Assembly: GCF_001544875.2 (NCBI RefSeq)
Contig: NZ_FCOA02000001.1
Span: 496,001-560,000 of the forward strand
Direction of reading: 5' to 3'
DNA length: 64,000 nucleotides
DNA from: Caballeronia hypogeia
Lineage (GTDB): Bacteria; Pseudomonadota; Gammaproteobacteria; Burkholderiales; Burkholderiaceae
The stretch's first letter is position 1. The number at the start of each line of letters is the position of its first letter. The notes below the pieces were generated by a model. That model saw only the letters and a program-made list of their open reading frames with translations, made no database searches and was not told where the DNA came from. Of the stretch, positions 32,870-40,736 are shown piece by piece. A program made the translations under genes and the position numbers.

Positions 32870-33663
32870 AGTTGTTCGCGCGCCAATATCAGCTCCGCGT
32901 TGATGTGCTTGAGCGCAAGGTTCAATTCCACTTGCTTTGCTATCTGCTTTTCCCTAACCGCCAAAGCGCGCAAGCGAGCGATCTCCTTCTCCAGCCGCCG
33001 GCAGGTGCGCAAGGCTTCGCGACGTGCAGAGGCTTCGGCCGGAGAATGGCTTTCTGTGAAATTGCCCGTGTATTGCGCTGCCTGCAAGGCCGTCACGCAA
33101 TCCATCCAGCCTTGATACAAGATCAATAAATTGGCTTGGGGCTGGCGTGCGAATGCTAGAGCCTGCACGAAGGGATGTTCGGGTGTCAGGTCCAACGCGA
33201 GGCCTACCGTGGTCGGCTCATCGGTCAGCACCACTTTGCCTGCTTCATTCTGGGCCCAGCGCTTGTGTGCTAGGGACAGGAAAAGGCCATGCGGTGCAGC
33301 CAACAGCAACAACACTGGGTAAGGTACCGCGCGGTGTACCAACTCTGCCATACGCGTGATGTCGACTGGCCTCTTCTTTGAGCCGGCGTCGCCATCCATA
33401 GGCGCATGTCGCGCAGTGATGGACAGCACCGCCACCTCTAGGTATTCGCATTCATCGTCGCGATACTCCGCCACGCCTACCGTGTTGGGTTTCAGAGCGG
33501 CAAGCCACTGAATTTCCTCGACAACGTCATTGATAAGGCGCCTGTCAGCTTTGGCCGATGCGGCGTTCTCGACAAGCATCTTCTTCGGAACGCGTTGATC
33601 TACACGGCAAGTGGCCGGTAACGCGAGGGCTGCAATGAGCATTTCGGTCAGCGTGTTGCTCAT
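32866..33663 (-). CDS. DUF4391 domain protein
   Basis: 265 residues. The arrangement (MSNTLTEMLIAALALPATCR, VAEYRDDECEYLEVAVLSI, a strand-rich middle and a C-terminal coiled coil from about 210: RRLEKEIARLRALAVREKQI) fits DUF4391, a family found beside SNF2-type helicases and DNA methyltransferases in defence loci. Its biochemical role is unknown; the position between a helicase and Mod argues for an adaptor. It overlaps both neighbours by ATGA. Confidence 0.8.
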   Translation of the reverse strand: MSNTLTEMLIAALALPATCRVDQRVPKKMLVENAASAKADRRLINDVVEEIQWLAALKPNTVGVAEYRDDECEYLEVAVLSITARHAPMDGDAGSKKRPVDITRMAELVHRAVPYPVLLLLAAPHGLFLSLAHKRWAQNEAGKVVLTDEPTTVGLALDLTPEHPFVQALAFARQPQANLLILYQGWMDCVTALQAAQYTGNFTESHSPAEASARREALRTCRRLEKEIARLRALAVREKQIAKQVELNLALKHINAELILAREQL

Positions 33664-33809
33664 ACGACCAACGCACCACCGAACGCCTTCATCGTTTGCT
33701 CGCTGTCGCGGCGCGTGCCCGCGTTGCCAGCAACCTGCACGATGAGATTCAGCAATGCAACCGCGCGCGGGCGATGAGTGCCGCTGAGGTCATAAGTCTC
33801 GGTGCTCAT
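33660..33809 (-). CDS. 49-residue protein inside the restriction operon
   Basis: A short frame translating to MSTETYDLSGTHRPRAVALL then NLIVQVAGNAGTRRDSEQTM and KAFGGALVV. Its ATG overlaps the helicase stop by four bases and its TGA overlaps the DUF4391 ATG by four bases (ATGA at both ends), so it precisely fills the gap and is very probably translated. Residues 16-26 form a short hydrophobic amphipathic helix. No family recognised. Because it is so short it is easily missed by gene finders. Confidence 0.75.
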   Translation of the reverse strand: MSTETYDLSGTHRPRAVALLNLIVQVAGNAGTRRDSEQTMKAFGGALVV

Positions 33810-36800
33810 ACGGCGCCCTTTGTATTTGGCGAGATCGTCTGACTCCCATCTGGGAGTACCACCAAGAAGGCGACTACTTCGAAATCACTACTGCCGGCAA
33901 ATTCGCCCTTCATAGCGTGGGTGCCTCCGGGCGAGAAGAGGCTGGCTACAGCGCGCTCTTCGTTCTTGCCCGCAACGGACGCCACGGCAGCAGCCAACAG
34001 CTTTTGGGCATGGCGCATGTCCTCACCCTGCCTCGTGCTTTTATCGAAGCTCGCGCAGGCAGCTTCGTCAGGCAGGTCACGCCCGAGAGCCAGACGCTTG
34101 AGCCGGTCAAGGATTCGCTTGGCCTGCGGGTAGGGCAGGAGCACAACGCCGTCATCGCCCACATGCGTCAGGTAAATCGGCGCCAGCGGATAGTCGGACT
34201 GCTGGCCAGTACTGCTCAGTTTGGCGACCCCGGCTCCCTCCGCTCGCAAGCAGAAGATGATGCCAGGGGGAATGTCGGCGTCAATACTGGTGGTGACTGC
34301 GTGGGTACCCAACGCCAAGCGATCGAGCTGACGAGGGTGGTCCTTGAGGTACTGCGCGAGGTCGATCCGAAAGTCAGTCAGCGTCAAGTCGGTGATGGAC
34401 ACGCCATTGCTCAGGTCTTCCATGTCGATGACCGTGTCCTGCAACTTGAGTAACTGCTTGCGCCGGTACTCCAGATCGTTCATTTGGTTGCCCGACTGCT
34501 GCTCGATGAGATTTTCTTCGCCCGTAGCCGAAACATCGAGCAACACCATGCGCCCGCTCACCCGCTGTTCGAGGCCGATGTATTCTTCCAATTCCATATT
34601 CGGCCAGAAATTCACCAACTGGATGTTCTGGTTAGGCGAGCCGATACGGTCGATACGACCGAAGCGCTGGATAATCCGCACCGGATTCCAGTGGATGTCA
34701 TAGTTAATCAGCCAGTCGCAGTCCTGGAGATTCTGACCTTCGGAGATGCAATCTGTGGCGATTAGCAAGTCGATTTCGCCTTCTGCCGCCATGTCTGCCG
34801 GCCGCTCTTTGGCGAGCGGTGCGAAGGCCGACAAGACGCTGCTCATGCTCTTGCGCAGACCGGGCAGGGTTGTCTGGATGCCGGCACTGCCGGTGATCAA
34901 TCCAGCGTCTATGCCGAGAACGGACTTGGCCCACGGCGCGAGGTTGGCATACAGGTATTGCGCGGTGTCGGAGAAGGCGGTGAAAACGATAATCTTGCGA
35001 TTGCCGGCGTTAATCGGCGCGCGGGATTTCTGCTCGATCATTTCGCGCAGCTTGGCCAGCTTGGCGTCACGCTCCACGTCCACCTGTTGGGCGGCCGCCA
35101 GCAACGTAGCTAGGCGATTGCGGTCTTCGATGAGGTCTTGACGCCACCGAATCAAGTCCACGTCGCTGACCAAAACCTTAACCTTGCGCCCTACCAACAG
35201 TGATTCGAATGCGGAGTCGTCGATGTCGACGTCAGCGATGTCGATTTCCTCGAAGCCCTCGGCGTGATCCTCGATGCGTGCCAACACAGCTTCAACGTCT
35301 TTGAGCTGCCGCTGCACGGTGAGCGAGAACGACGACACGGCGCTCTCCATGCGCTTGAGCACGTTGACCCGCAGCAGGTGGATGAGGCTCTCCTCACGGT
35401 CAGTCTGGCGAAAGAAGCTCTCGCCCCCCCGGATTTCGGTGCTGTATTTGGCGTCGTAGGCGGCCTGCTTGTGCGGTAGTACGTAACGCAGCGGTGCGTA
35501 GCTGGCTAGATTTAAGCGCCGGATTTCAAGGTTGATGTCTCTTATAGCGCGGAACTGCCCTGCCAAATCCACGTCAGCCTTGATATTTATGGGCGGCAGG
35601 CGGCCTGGGAATTTGCCGGTCTCGGCCGTGCCATAGTATTTTTCGACATGTCGGCGCGAACGCGCGATGGTTAGGCTATCCAATAGCGCGAAGTAGTCAA
35701 AGCCCAACATTTCGACCAAGTGGCCGGGCGTGCGCTCGGCCTCGTCCATTTCCAACCAGCGGTTGAACTGAGTTTGCGCCTTGCGAGTAGTCTGCTCGAT
35801 GCTGTCGATGCCGTGCTCGACCAACGCGGTGTCGTCGCCCTCGGTGACAAACGCGATTTGATTTTTCAGATCAGCTAGACGGTTGTTGACTGGCGTGGCC
35901 GACAGCATAAGCACGCGGGTCTTGACGCCTTCTTTGATGATCTTGCGCATAAGTCGGTCGTACCGAGTCTCGGTCCCCTGGCGCGGCGACTTTTTGTTGC
36001 GGAAATTGTGGCTCTCGTCGATGACCACAAGGTCGTAGTTGCCCCAGTTCACATGGTTCAAGTCGATATCGCCAGAGTGGCCACCGTCGCGCGACAAGTC
36101 GGTATGGTTAAGTACGTCGTAGTTAAATCGATCGGCCGCGAGGGCGTTGCGTTTGTCGTTGGCCTTGTAGAGCGTCCAGTTGTCGCGTAGGCGCTTTGGC
36201 GCAAGCACTAGCACGCGATCGTTGCGAAGCTCGTGATACTTGATAACGGCCAGCGCCTCGAAGGTTTTTCCAAGCCCCACGCTGTCCGCAATGATGCACC
36301 CACCGAAGCGGGCCAGCTTATCAATAGCTCCTACAACGCCATCGCGCTGGAACTTGAACAGCTTCTTCCAAACAACAGTGTTTCGGATGCCGGTGGCCGA
36401 TTTGACGATCCGCTCCTCATCCATCTGGTCGCCCCGGTTACCGAATAGGTGACTCAAAATCAGCGCATAGAGCGTGAACGGCGCATGATGCTGCCCCATG
36501 TCCTGCAGGGCTTCAATCAGGGCGGTCCGGCTGTCAGGTTGCGCCTGCAGCGTGGACCATTGCTGATCAAACCAACGGGCCAGCTGCGCCGCCTCGTCAG
36601 CTGATTCAGATGCCTGGATCAGATTCAACGGGTTGCTGGGCGTCAGGCCCAGACCATCTGTACTGAACGCAAACGATCCCATCACTACTTGGTCAGCCGT
36701 GCCGTCCGGTGCGCGCATGACGGCGGCTCCTTGTGGCACCCGACCGTGAGCGCGGCGGAGTTCAACATCGCCACCGATCCACTTAGCGCACTGGTTAGCC

Positions 36801-37045
36801 AGCCAGCGAACTTGCAGCCGATTTCGTGCAGCCCGGTCTCCCTCACCGCCACAGAAGTCCAATCCGTCATCCGCTGGAGGAAGGATGAACTGCACGCGAT
36901 TCAGCTTCGCGAGAACGTCGCGTAGTTCTGCAAACGCAAACAACGAGAACAACGGCGTGACGCAACCAAAATGCTGCCCCGGCTTCAAATGTGGGCGCAT
37001 CAGATCAATGACTCGATCTAAGCCACTGTTTTTTATTAGTTTCAC
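33806..37045 (-). CDS. SNF2-family helicase with PLD-like N-terminal region, first gene of the type III operon
   Basis: 1079 residues. Residues 1 to about 170 resemble a degenerate phospholipase D-like fold (VTPLFSLFAFAELRDVL, VVMGSFAFSTDGLG) without an HKD motif. The SNF2/Rad54-like motor then shows Walker A IADSVGLGKTFEALAV (about 250), DESH in LVVIDESHNFRN (about 345), LMLSATPVNNRLADLKNQ, and in the C-terminal lobe DLLIATDCISEGQNLQDCDW and RFGRIDRIGSPNQ. All are intact, so ATPase activity is expected. Such motors translocate on duplex DNA; a role in sensing or remodelling phage DNA for Mod/Res is inference. No promoter was assigned; it starts about 140 bases after the serine recombinase stop. 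Confidence 0.9.
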   Translation of the reverse strand: MKLIKNSGLDRVIDLMRPHLKPGQHFGCVTPLFSLFAFAELRDVLAKLNRVQFILPPADDGLDFCGGEGDRAARNRLQVRWLANQCAKWIGGDVELRRAHGRVPQGAAVMRAPDGTADQVVMGSFAFSTDGLGLTPSNPLNLIQASESADEAAQLARWFDQQWSTLQAQPDSRTALIEALQDMGQHHAPFTLYALILSHLFGNRGDQMDEERIVKSATGIRNTVVWKKLFKFQRDGVVGAIDKLARFGGCIIADSVGLGKTFEALAVIKYHELRNDRVLVLAPKRLRDNWTLYKANDKRNALAADRFNYDVLNHTDLSRDGGHSGDIDLNHVNWGNYDLVVIDESHNFRNKKSPRQGTETRYDRLMRKIIKEGVKTRVLMLSATPVNNRLADLKNQIAFVTEGDDTALVEHGIDSIEQTTRKAQTQFNRWLEMDEAERTPGHLVEMLGFDYFALLDSLTIARSRRHVEKYYGTAETGKFPGRLPPINIKADVDLAGQFRAIRDINLEIRRLNLASYAPLRYVLPHKQAAYDAKYSTEIRGGESFFRQTDREESLIHLLRVNVLKRMESAVSSFSLTVQRQLKDVEAVLARIEDHAEGFEEIDIADVDIDDSAFESLLVGRKVKVLVSDVDLIRWRQDLIEDRNRLATLLAAAQQVDVERDAKLAKLREMIEQKSRAPINAGNRKIIVFTAFSDTAQYLYANLAPWAKSVLGIDAGLITGSAGIQTTLPGLRKSMSSVLSAFAPLAKERPADMAAEGEIDLLIATDCISEGQNLQDCDWLINYDIHWNPVRIIQRFGRIDRIGSPNQNIQLVNFWPNMELEEYIGLEQRVSGRMVLLDVSATGEENLIEQQSGNQMNDLEYRRKQLLKLQDTVIDMEDLSNGVSITDLTLTDFRIDLAQYLKDHPRQLDRLALGTHAVTTSIDADIPPGIIFCLRAEGAGVAKLSSTGQQSDYPLAPIYLTHVGDDGVVLLPYPQAKRILDRLKRLALGRDLPDEAACASFDKSTRQGEDMRHAQKLLAAAVASVAGKNEERAVASLFSPGGTHAMKGEFAGSSDFEVVAFLVVLPDGSQTISPNTKGAV

Positions 37046-37188
37046 GACCTCGAATTCCCCGTTATTTAGAGCAACCTCAGTCCGATGCGAGAGCTTAAAT
37101 CCACACCAGCATCGAGAGGAAATTGCAAAAGAGACGGAACGGCAACTCTGAGCGAGCTGCTTCGATTGAAATTGCTTTCATTGGCATC

Positions 37189-37800
37189 TTATAGGTATAG
37201 CTTCGCCGTGCTGGCTTGGGCCTGTGTGGTAGCAGCCGGCACTTGACTGCGGGGTGCCACTTTGTAAATGGTTGTTCGTGAGACCTTGTAGCGTTGCGCA
37301 ATCTGGCTGACCGGGATAGTCGGGTCAGACATCAGCCGCCTGATTTCCCTGATTTGCCGCATGTCTAGTTTCGGCTTTCGACCTCCAGCTCGGCCTCGCG
37401 CGCGCGCTGCAGCAAGACCTGCCTGCGCGCGCTCCCGAATCAGGTTGCGCTCGAACTCCGCCAACGCGGCGAAGACATGGAAGATTAGTTTGCCGGCCGC
37501 GCTGGAGGTCTCGATCCTTTCAGTGATGCTTTCGAAGCCGATAGCCTTTTCTTCCAGTTCAGCGACAATTCGCACCAAATCGGGCAGGCTGCGTCCGAGC
37601 CGATCCAGTCTCCACACCACAAGGGTGTCACCAGCGCGCAGTGCCTTTAGGCAGTGGTCGAGTTCGCCACGGTCAGCGGCCTTGCCGTTGGACCTTTCTT
37701 CGTAGATGCACTGAACTCCAGCAAGGCTCAGTGCATCGCGTTGCAAGTCCAGATTTTGGTCGTCCGTCGAGACTCGAGCAAAGCCAATCCGTTGATTCAT
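37189..37800 (-). CDS. Serine recombinase (resolvase/invertase family)
   Basis: 203 residues from MNQRIGFARVSTDDQNLDLQ. The nucleophile Ser is in ARVSTDDQNLDLQ (about residue 10), with the second conserved block LVVWRLDRLGRSL (about 65-77) and the helix E region AALAEFERNLIRERAQAGL. The C-terminal helix-turn-helix is VSQIAQRYKVSRTTIYKV. The length is that of Tn3/Hin-type enzymes, so it either resolves a transposon cointegrate or inverts a segment. I see no adjacent transposase gene and no obvious inverted sites. It is transcribed toward the SNF2 helicase gene. Confidence 0.92.
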   Translation of the reverse strand: MNQRIGFARVSTDDQNLDLQRDALSLAGVQCIYEERSNGKAADRGELDHCLKALRAGDTLVVWRLDRLGRSLPDLVRIVAELEEKAIGFESITERIETSSAAGKLIFHVFAALAEFERNLIRERAQAGLAAARARGRAGGRKPKLDMRQIREIRRLMSDPTIPVSQIAQRYKVSRTTIYKVAPRSQVPAATTQAQASTAKLYL

Positions 37801-37970
37801 TGACAATTTCCGGACGCTGAAAGAATGACGGGAATTTTAACAATCTCGACACTTTTCCGACAGGCGTTCGGCATGAAGGTCTTCGGTGTGCGGGATACCA
37901 CCGTTTTCTTGACTAGCACTCGACACCCGCGTTTTGGGTGCTGGTGACGACCGACGGGAAATAGACAAGC

Positions 37971-38342
37971 TCAAGGGCTTGCAGGCGTACGTGCGCTCGA
38001 TCCGGCCGGACCTGCCGGCGTGCGCTCACTAGCTTGCTGCGCTGTGCGTATCTTGCGGTCCAGCCGCCGGGCCTCCTTCTCCAGTGCGTCAATCTGCCGG
38101 CACAACGGGCGCATCTCATCCAGCAGCTGGGCCTCACGCTCCTGAAGTTGAGGGACCACGTGCGTGTAATCCCACTCGTATCGTTTCAGGGCGAGCCGCG
38201 TGTCGGACCACGCGCGATCAATCGGGCGCAGGTTGGCCCGCAGCTCGCGCAGCTCCTGCCAGATGGCTTTCTGCCGCCGCTGGTCGGCCTTGATAAGGGC
38301 CATCCGCCGCAGTTCTTCAGCCAGGTCGGGGCTTATGGTCAT
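37971..38342 (-). CDS. Coiled-coil protein of unknown function (paralogue of the gene at 43334-43642)
   Basis: 123 residues, almost all charged helix. The centre DRAWSDTRLALKRYEWDYTH then LQEREAQLLDEMRPLCRQID and LEKEARRLDRKIRT matches, position by position, NRAWSETWVARQKYERDYAF, LREREDRIMDELRPYLTKIE and LEKQVRKLGRKIRK in the other gene. An Ala/Pro/Ser tail follows (PAGPAGSSARTPASP). No enzyme motif. A structural or DNA/phage-protein binding role is possible. Confidence 0.7.
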   Translation of the reverse strand: MTISPDLAEELRRMALIKADQRRQKAIWQELRELRANLRPIDRAWSDTRLALKRYEWDYTHVVPQLQEREAQLLDEMRPLCRQIDALEKEARRLDRKIRTAQQASERTPAGPAGSSARTPASP

Positions 38343-38351
38343 GAACCGTGT

Positions 38352-38429
38352 CCAGTGGAGGAAGGATGGTCGAACCCCCGATCTTGGCGCTGCGAAACGC
38401 CGCGCTCTCCCATTTGAGCCATCGTCCCC
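38352..38429 (-). pseudogene. Degenerate tRNA-Ala-like sequence
   Basis: Read on the minus strand it aligns through its whole length with the intact tRNA-Ala(CGC) of the right border: GGGGACG start, GGCTC and GGGAGAGC of the D arm, a CGC anticodon region, GATCGGGGGTTCGACC T-arm, and an end TCCTCCACTGG. Roughly three quarters of positions match. The anticodon loop has an extra base, the acceptor stem no longer pairs well and CCA is lost. I read it as a relic, possibly of an older attachment site. Confidence 0.6.
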
Positions 38430-38824
38430 TCAGACGCAGTGAGCGTTGATCGTAATCCATGTCATGCTCGATTCGGGAATGACAGTTTTTCCTACCGCGT
38501 AACCCCTCATATACCTACAAAAAGCAAAACCGGCCTCGCGATCACCGACAGGGACCGGCCGCCGTCAGGCGCAGTCCGGCCAGCACGGGTCATTGACCCT
38601 ACTCATGTCGTGACACCGGCGTCATTGACGCCTCGAAAGCGGTCGTTCACTCGATTTCTCAAGTTTCGCGTTCTACTGCCGTAGATACGGCTTGATCTGT
38701 CATCGCTCAATATTCGAATGCGGTAGACGCCACCGGTCGCGAACGTCCTGTGTGTCAGATCACCGTGTCACGGCTTGGTAGCTCAACGTTCTACGCTGAC
38801 GCTCAGAATGTACCAACTTTTATA
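38430..38824 (+). other. Leader region of the reverse transcriptase gene with small hairpins, candidate non-coding RNA
   Basis: 395 bases with no gene. Three short perfect hairpins lie in a row: GGGTC-ATT-GACCC at 38587-38599, GGCGTC-ATT-GACGCC at 38618-38632 (same loop and inner stem) and GCCGT-AGAT-ACGGC at 38678-38691. CCGGCC occurs three times at 38530-38581. Structured RNAs are known next to several antiphage reverse transcriptases; whether this one is transcribed is not shown. Confidence 0.4.
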
Positions 38825-40552
38825 ATGACAATTTACAAAAATCTTCTTGCCCGTGGTTATCTCCCGAAGGAGCTTCCTCCTTCATTTTTTTCAGATCACT
38901 TCGCGGCTTACGCAACCTCCAAGGCTGGAAGGGCAGTTTTACAGAGCTACAAACCTGCTGATAACTTCACCGAGTGTGTCTCATATCGCCTCGCGCTACC
39001 TGGCTTAAACCATCGACTTCTCCGTATTCCCCATCCTTTCTCCTATTCAAAACTGGCTAGGATTACCGCGAAGAATTTCCGCCGCCTTCTTCAAAAGGCT
39101 GGCAAATCCCCCTTCTCCAAAAGTCGTCCTGTATATCAAGTTCGGCAGCGGCGTGCCTTACGGACACTTGTCAAGCCCAGCAACCTAGCACGCGAACGGG
39201 CTTTGAGCCGTGGAGGTTCATCGCATCTTCTTAAAGTCGACGTTAGTCAGTTTTATCCGTCTCTTTACACTCATGCAGTCGGTTGGGCGGTTGACCCAAA
39301 GCTTCGGGAACGAGCCAACTGGTCAAAAAAATCTTTGGTTGGCAAACAACTTGATCAAGCCCTAATGGATTTACAAGGAAAGGTTAGCCAAGGAATCCCG
39401 ATTGGCACTGACCTCTCATTTCTGCTTGCTGAAACGGTTCTTTCTCAAGTCGATAGGTCTATCGATATAGGCAAGAGTAGAGCTTATCGCTGGTTCGATG
39501 ATTATGAGTTCGCATGTGATACGAGAGAGGAGGCTGAAAGAATTTTATCCAGCCTCCAACGCGAACTTGATAGCTACCGTCTGCGGCTCAATCCCAAAAA
39601 AACGCAGATTATCCAGCTGCCGCAACCAGCGAGTGATGGCTGGCACGACGTCATAATCGATGCGAGCAAAAGTGCATTTTCTCGCCCCCACGCGATGGTT
39701 AAGTATTTTGACATTGCATTTTCTCTGGCATTAAAGCATCCAGAGCTACCAATATTGCTGTATGCAATCGGAGCACTTTTCCAAAACCAGAAACCATGGG
39801 ATTCTATTCTTCGTGTAGCGGAAAGTTGTATCTCACAAGCACTGCTACAAGAACCTGGCTGTGCACAAAAGGGACTTTCGCTTCTTCAATTTTGGCAAAT
39901 CAACGGTTGTCCGATTGACAGAAATCTTTGGTCGCATACGACCGAGCAAATTATCCAGCGCCATGAACGGAGCGGTGCCAGCAGCGATGTAGCATGGGCC
40001 CTAGCTTTCTGTATAGCTCAAACACTGCCCGTATCAAAGAAGGCAGGCCGCATTCTTGCCTCTCTCAACGACGACGTGATATCAATTCAGTCTTTGCACG
40101 CCAATTCATTAGGGCTGGTTGATAACATTTGTAAATCTGGAATAGAAAAATTTCTTGCAAATAGCGAGATGGACGGCAACCATTGGCTTGCAATATATGA
40201 ATCCGTCCGCCACGGTTTCCTGCCTAGCCTTACCCCGAAAGTGACAAGTAATACATTGATGAATGACATGCTTGGCAAAGGCGTTACCTTTTACCGCCCC
40301 AGCACGCCATCATACTCGCTAGTGATTCATTCAGGAGGGGCTCCAGATTGGATTACCCAAAAATGGATCAATGCCATTACTACGACAAGCCCGGAAAAAT
40401 TTGAAGAAATTTTTGCTGGCAATTCCATGCTTGCGCTCTTGGGACAAGGCCTAAAAAACATCGCGCATCACGAGAAAAATGAAATCGAAATTTTGCTGGA
40501 CTTGATGGGTATCGAGGAACCGGAAACCGCTGTCTTTGAGCCCTACGCTTGA
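38825..40552 (+). CDS. Reverse transcriptase of the UG/Abi type, candidate antiphage (DRT-like) protein
   Basis: 575 residues from ATG 38825 (MTIYKNLLARGYLPKELPPS); GTG 38750 is in frame and would add 25 residues. RT motifs: basic region RQRRALRTLVKPSN, motif A LLKVDVSQFYPSL (Asp near residue 139), motif B QGIPIGTDLSFLLAE, motif C RWFDDYEF with both catalytic Asp near 225, and LRLNPKKTQI. The usual Tyr of the YxDD box is Trp. Residues about 275-575 form a long helical domain with no maturase, endonuclease or retron thumb signature, as in AbiA/AbiK and unknown-group RTs. The gene is strikingly A/T-rich. It stands alone, with a structured leader. The subgroup is not assignable by eye. Confidence 0.85.
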   Translation: MTIYKNLLARGYLPKELPPSFFSDHFAAYATSKAGRAVLQSYKPADNFTECVSYRLALPGLNHRLLRIPHPFSYSKLARITAKNFRRLLQKAGKSPFSKSRPVYQVRQRRALRTLVKPSNLARERALSRGGSSHLLKVDVSQFYPSLYTHAVGWAVDPKLRERANWSKKSLVGKQLDQALMDLQGKVSQGIPIGTDLSFLLAETVLSQVDRSIDIGKSRAYRWFDDYEFACDTREEAERILSSLQRELDSYRLRLNPKKTQIIQLPQPASDGWHDVIIDASKSAFSRPHAMVKYFDIAFSLALKHPELPILLYAIGALFQNQKPWDSILRVAESCISQALLQEPGCAQKGLSLLQFWQINGCPIDRNLWSHTTEQIIQRHERSGASSDVAWALAFCIAQTLPVSKKAGRILASLNDDVISIQSLHANSLGLVDNICKSGIEKFLANSEMDGNHWLAIYESVRHGFLPSLTPKVTSNTLMNDMLGKGVTFYRPSTPSYSLVIHSGGAPDWITQKWINAITTTSPEKFEEIFAGNSMLALLGQGLKNIAHHEKNEIEILLDLMGIEEPETAVFEPYA

Positions 40553-40736
40553 CACCAAAATATCCGAACGTCCTAGAACTTCCGGGGCTCTCTTAGGTAA
40601 CTCAGAAATGTCTGATGGCATCGAAGAACAGCCATTGGGGTTCGGATGTCTTGATAGTCCGCTCAGGGTCCGGTCAGCGACATTCAAGCCGCGTCTGGCG
40701 TGCGTATAAAAACCTTTTTGGAGCGATGCCTCGCCG

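Noticed and set aside
27893..37045. BREX or DISARM system
   Set aside because: No PglZ, BrxC or BrxL for BREX, and no DrmA/DrmB for DISARM; the Mod and Res proteins are of the type III kind.
38430..40552. Retron or diversity-generating element
   Set aside because: No msr/msd-like arrangement, no variable/template repeats, and the RT has a long C-terminal helical domain that retrons lack.
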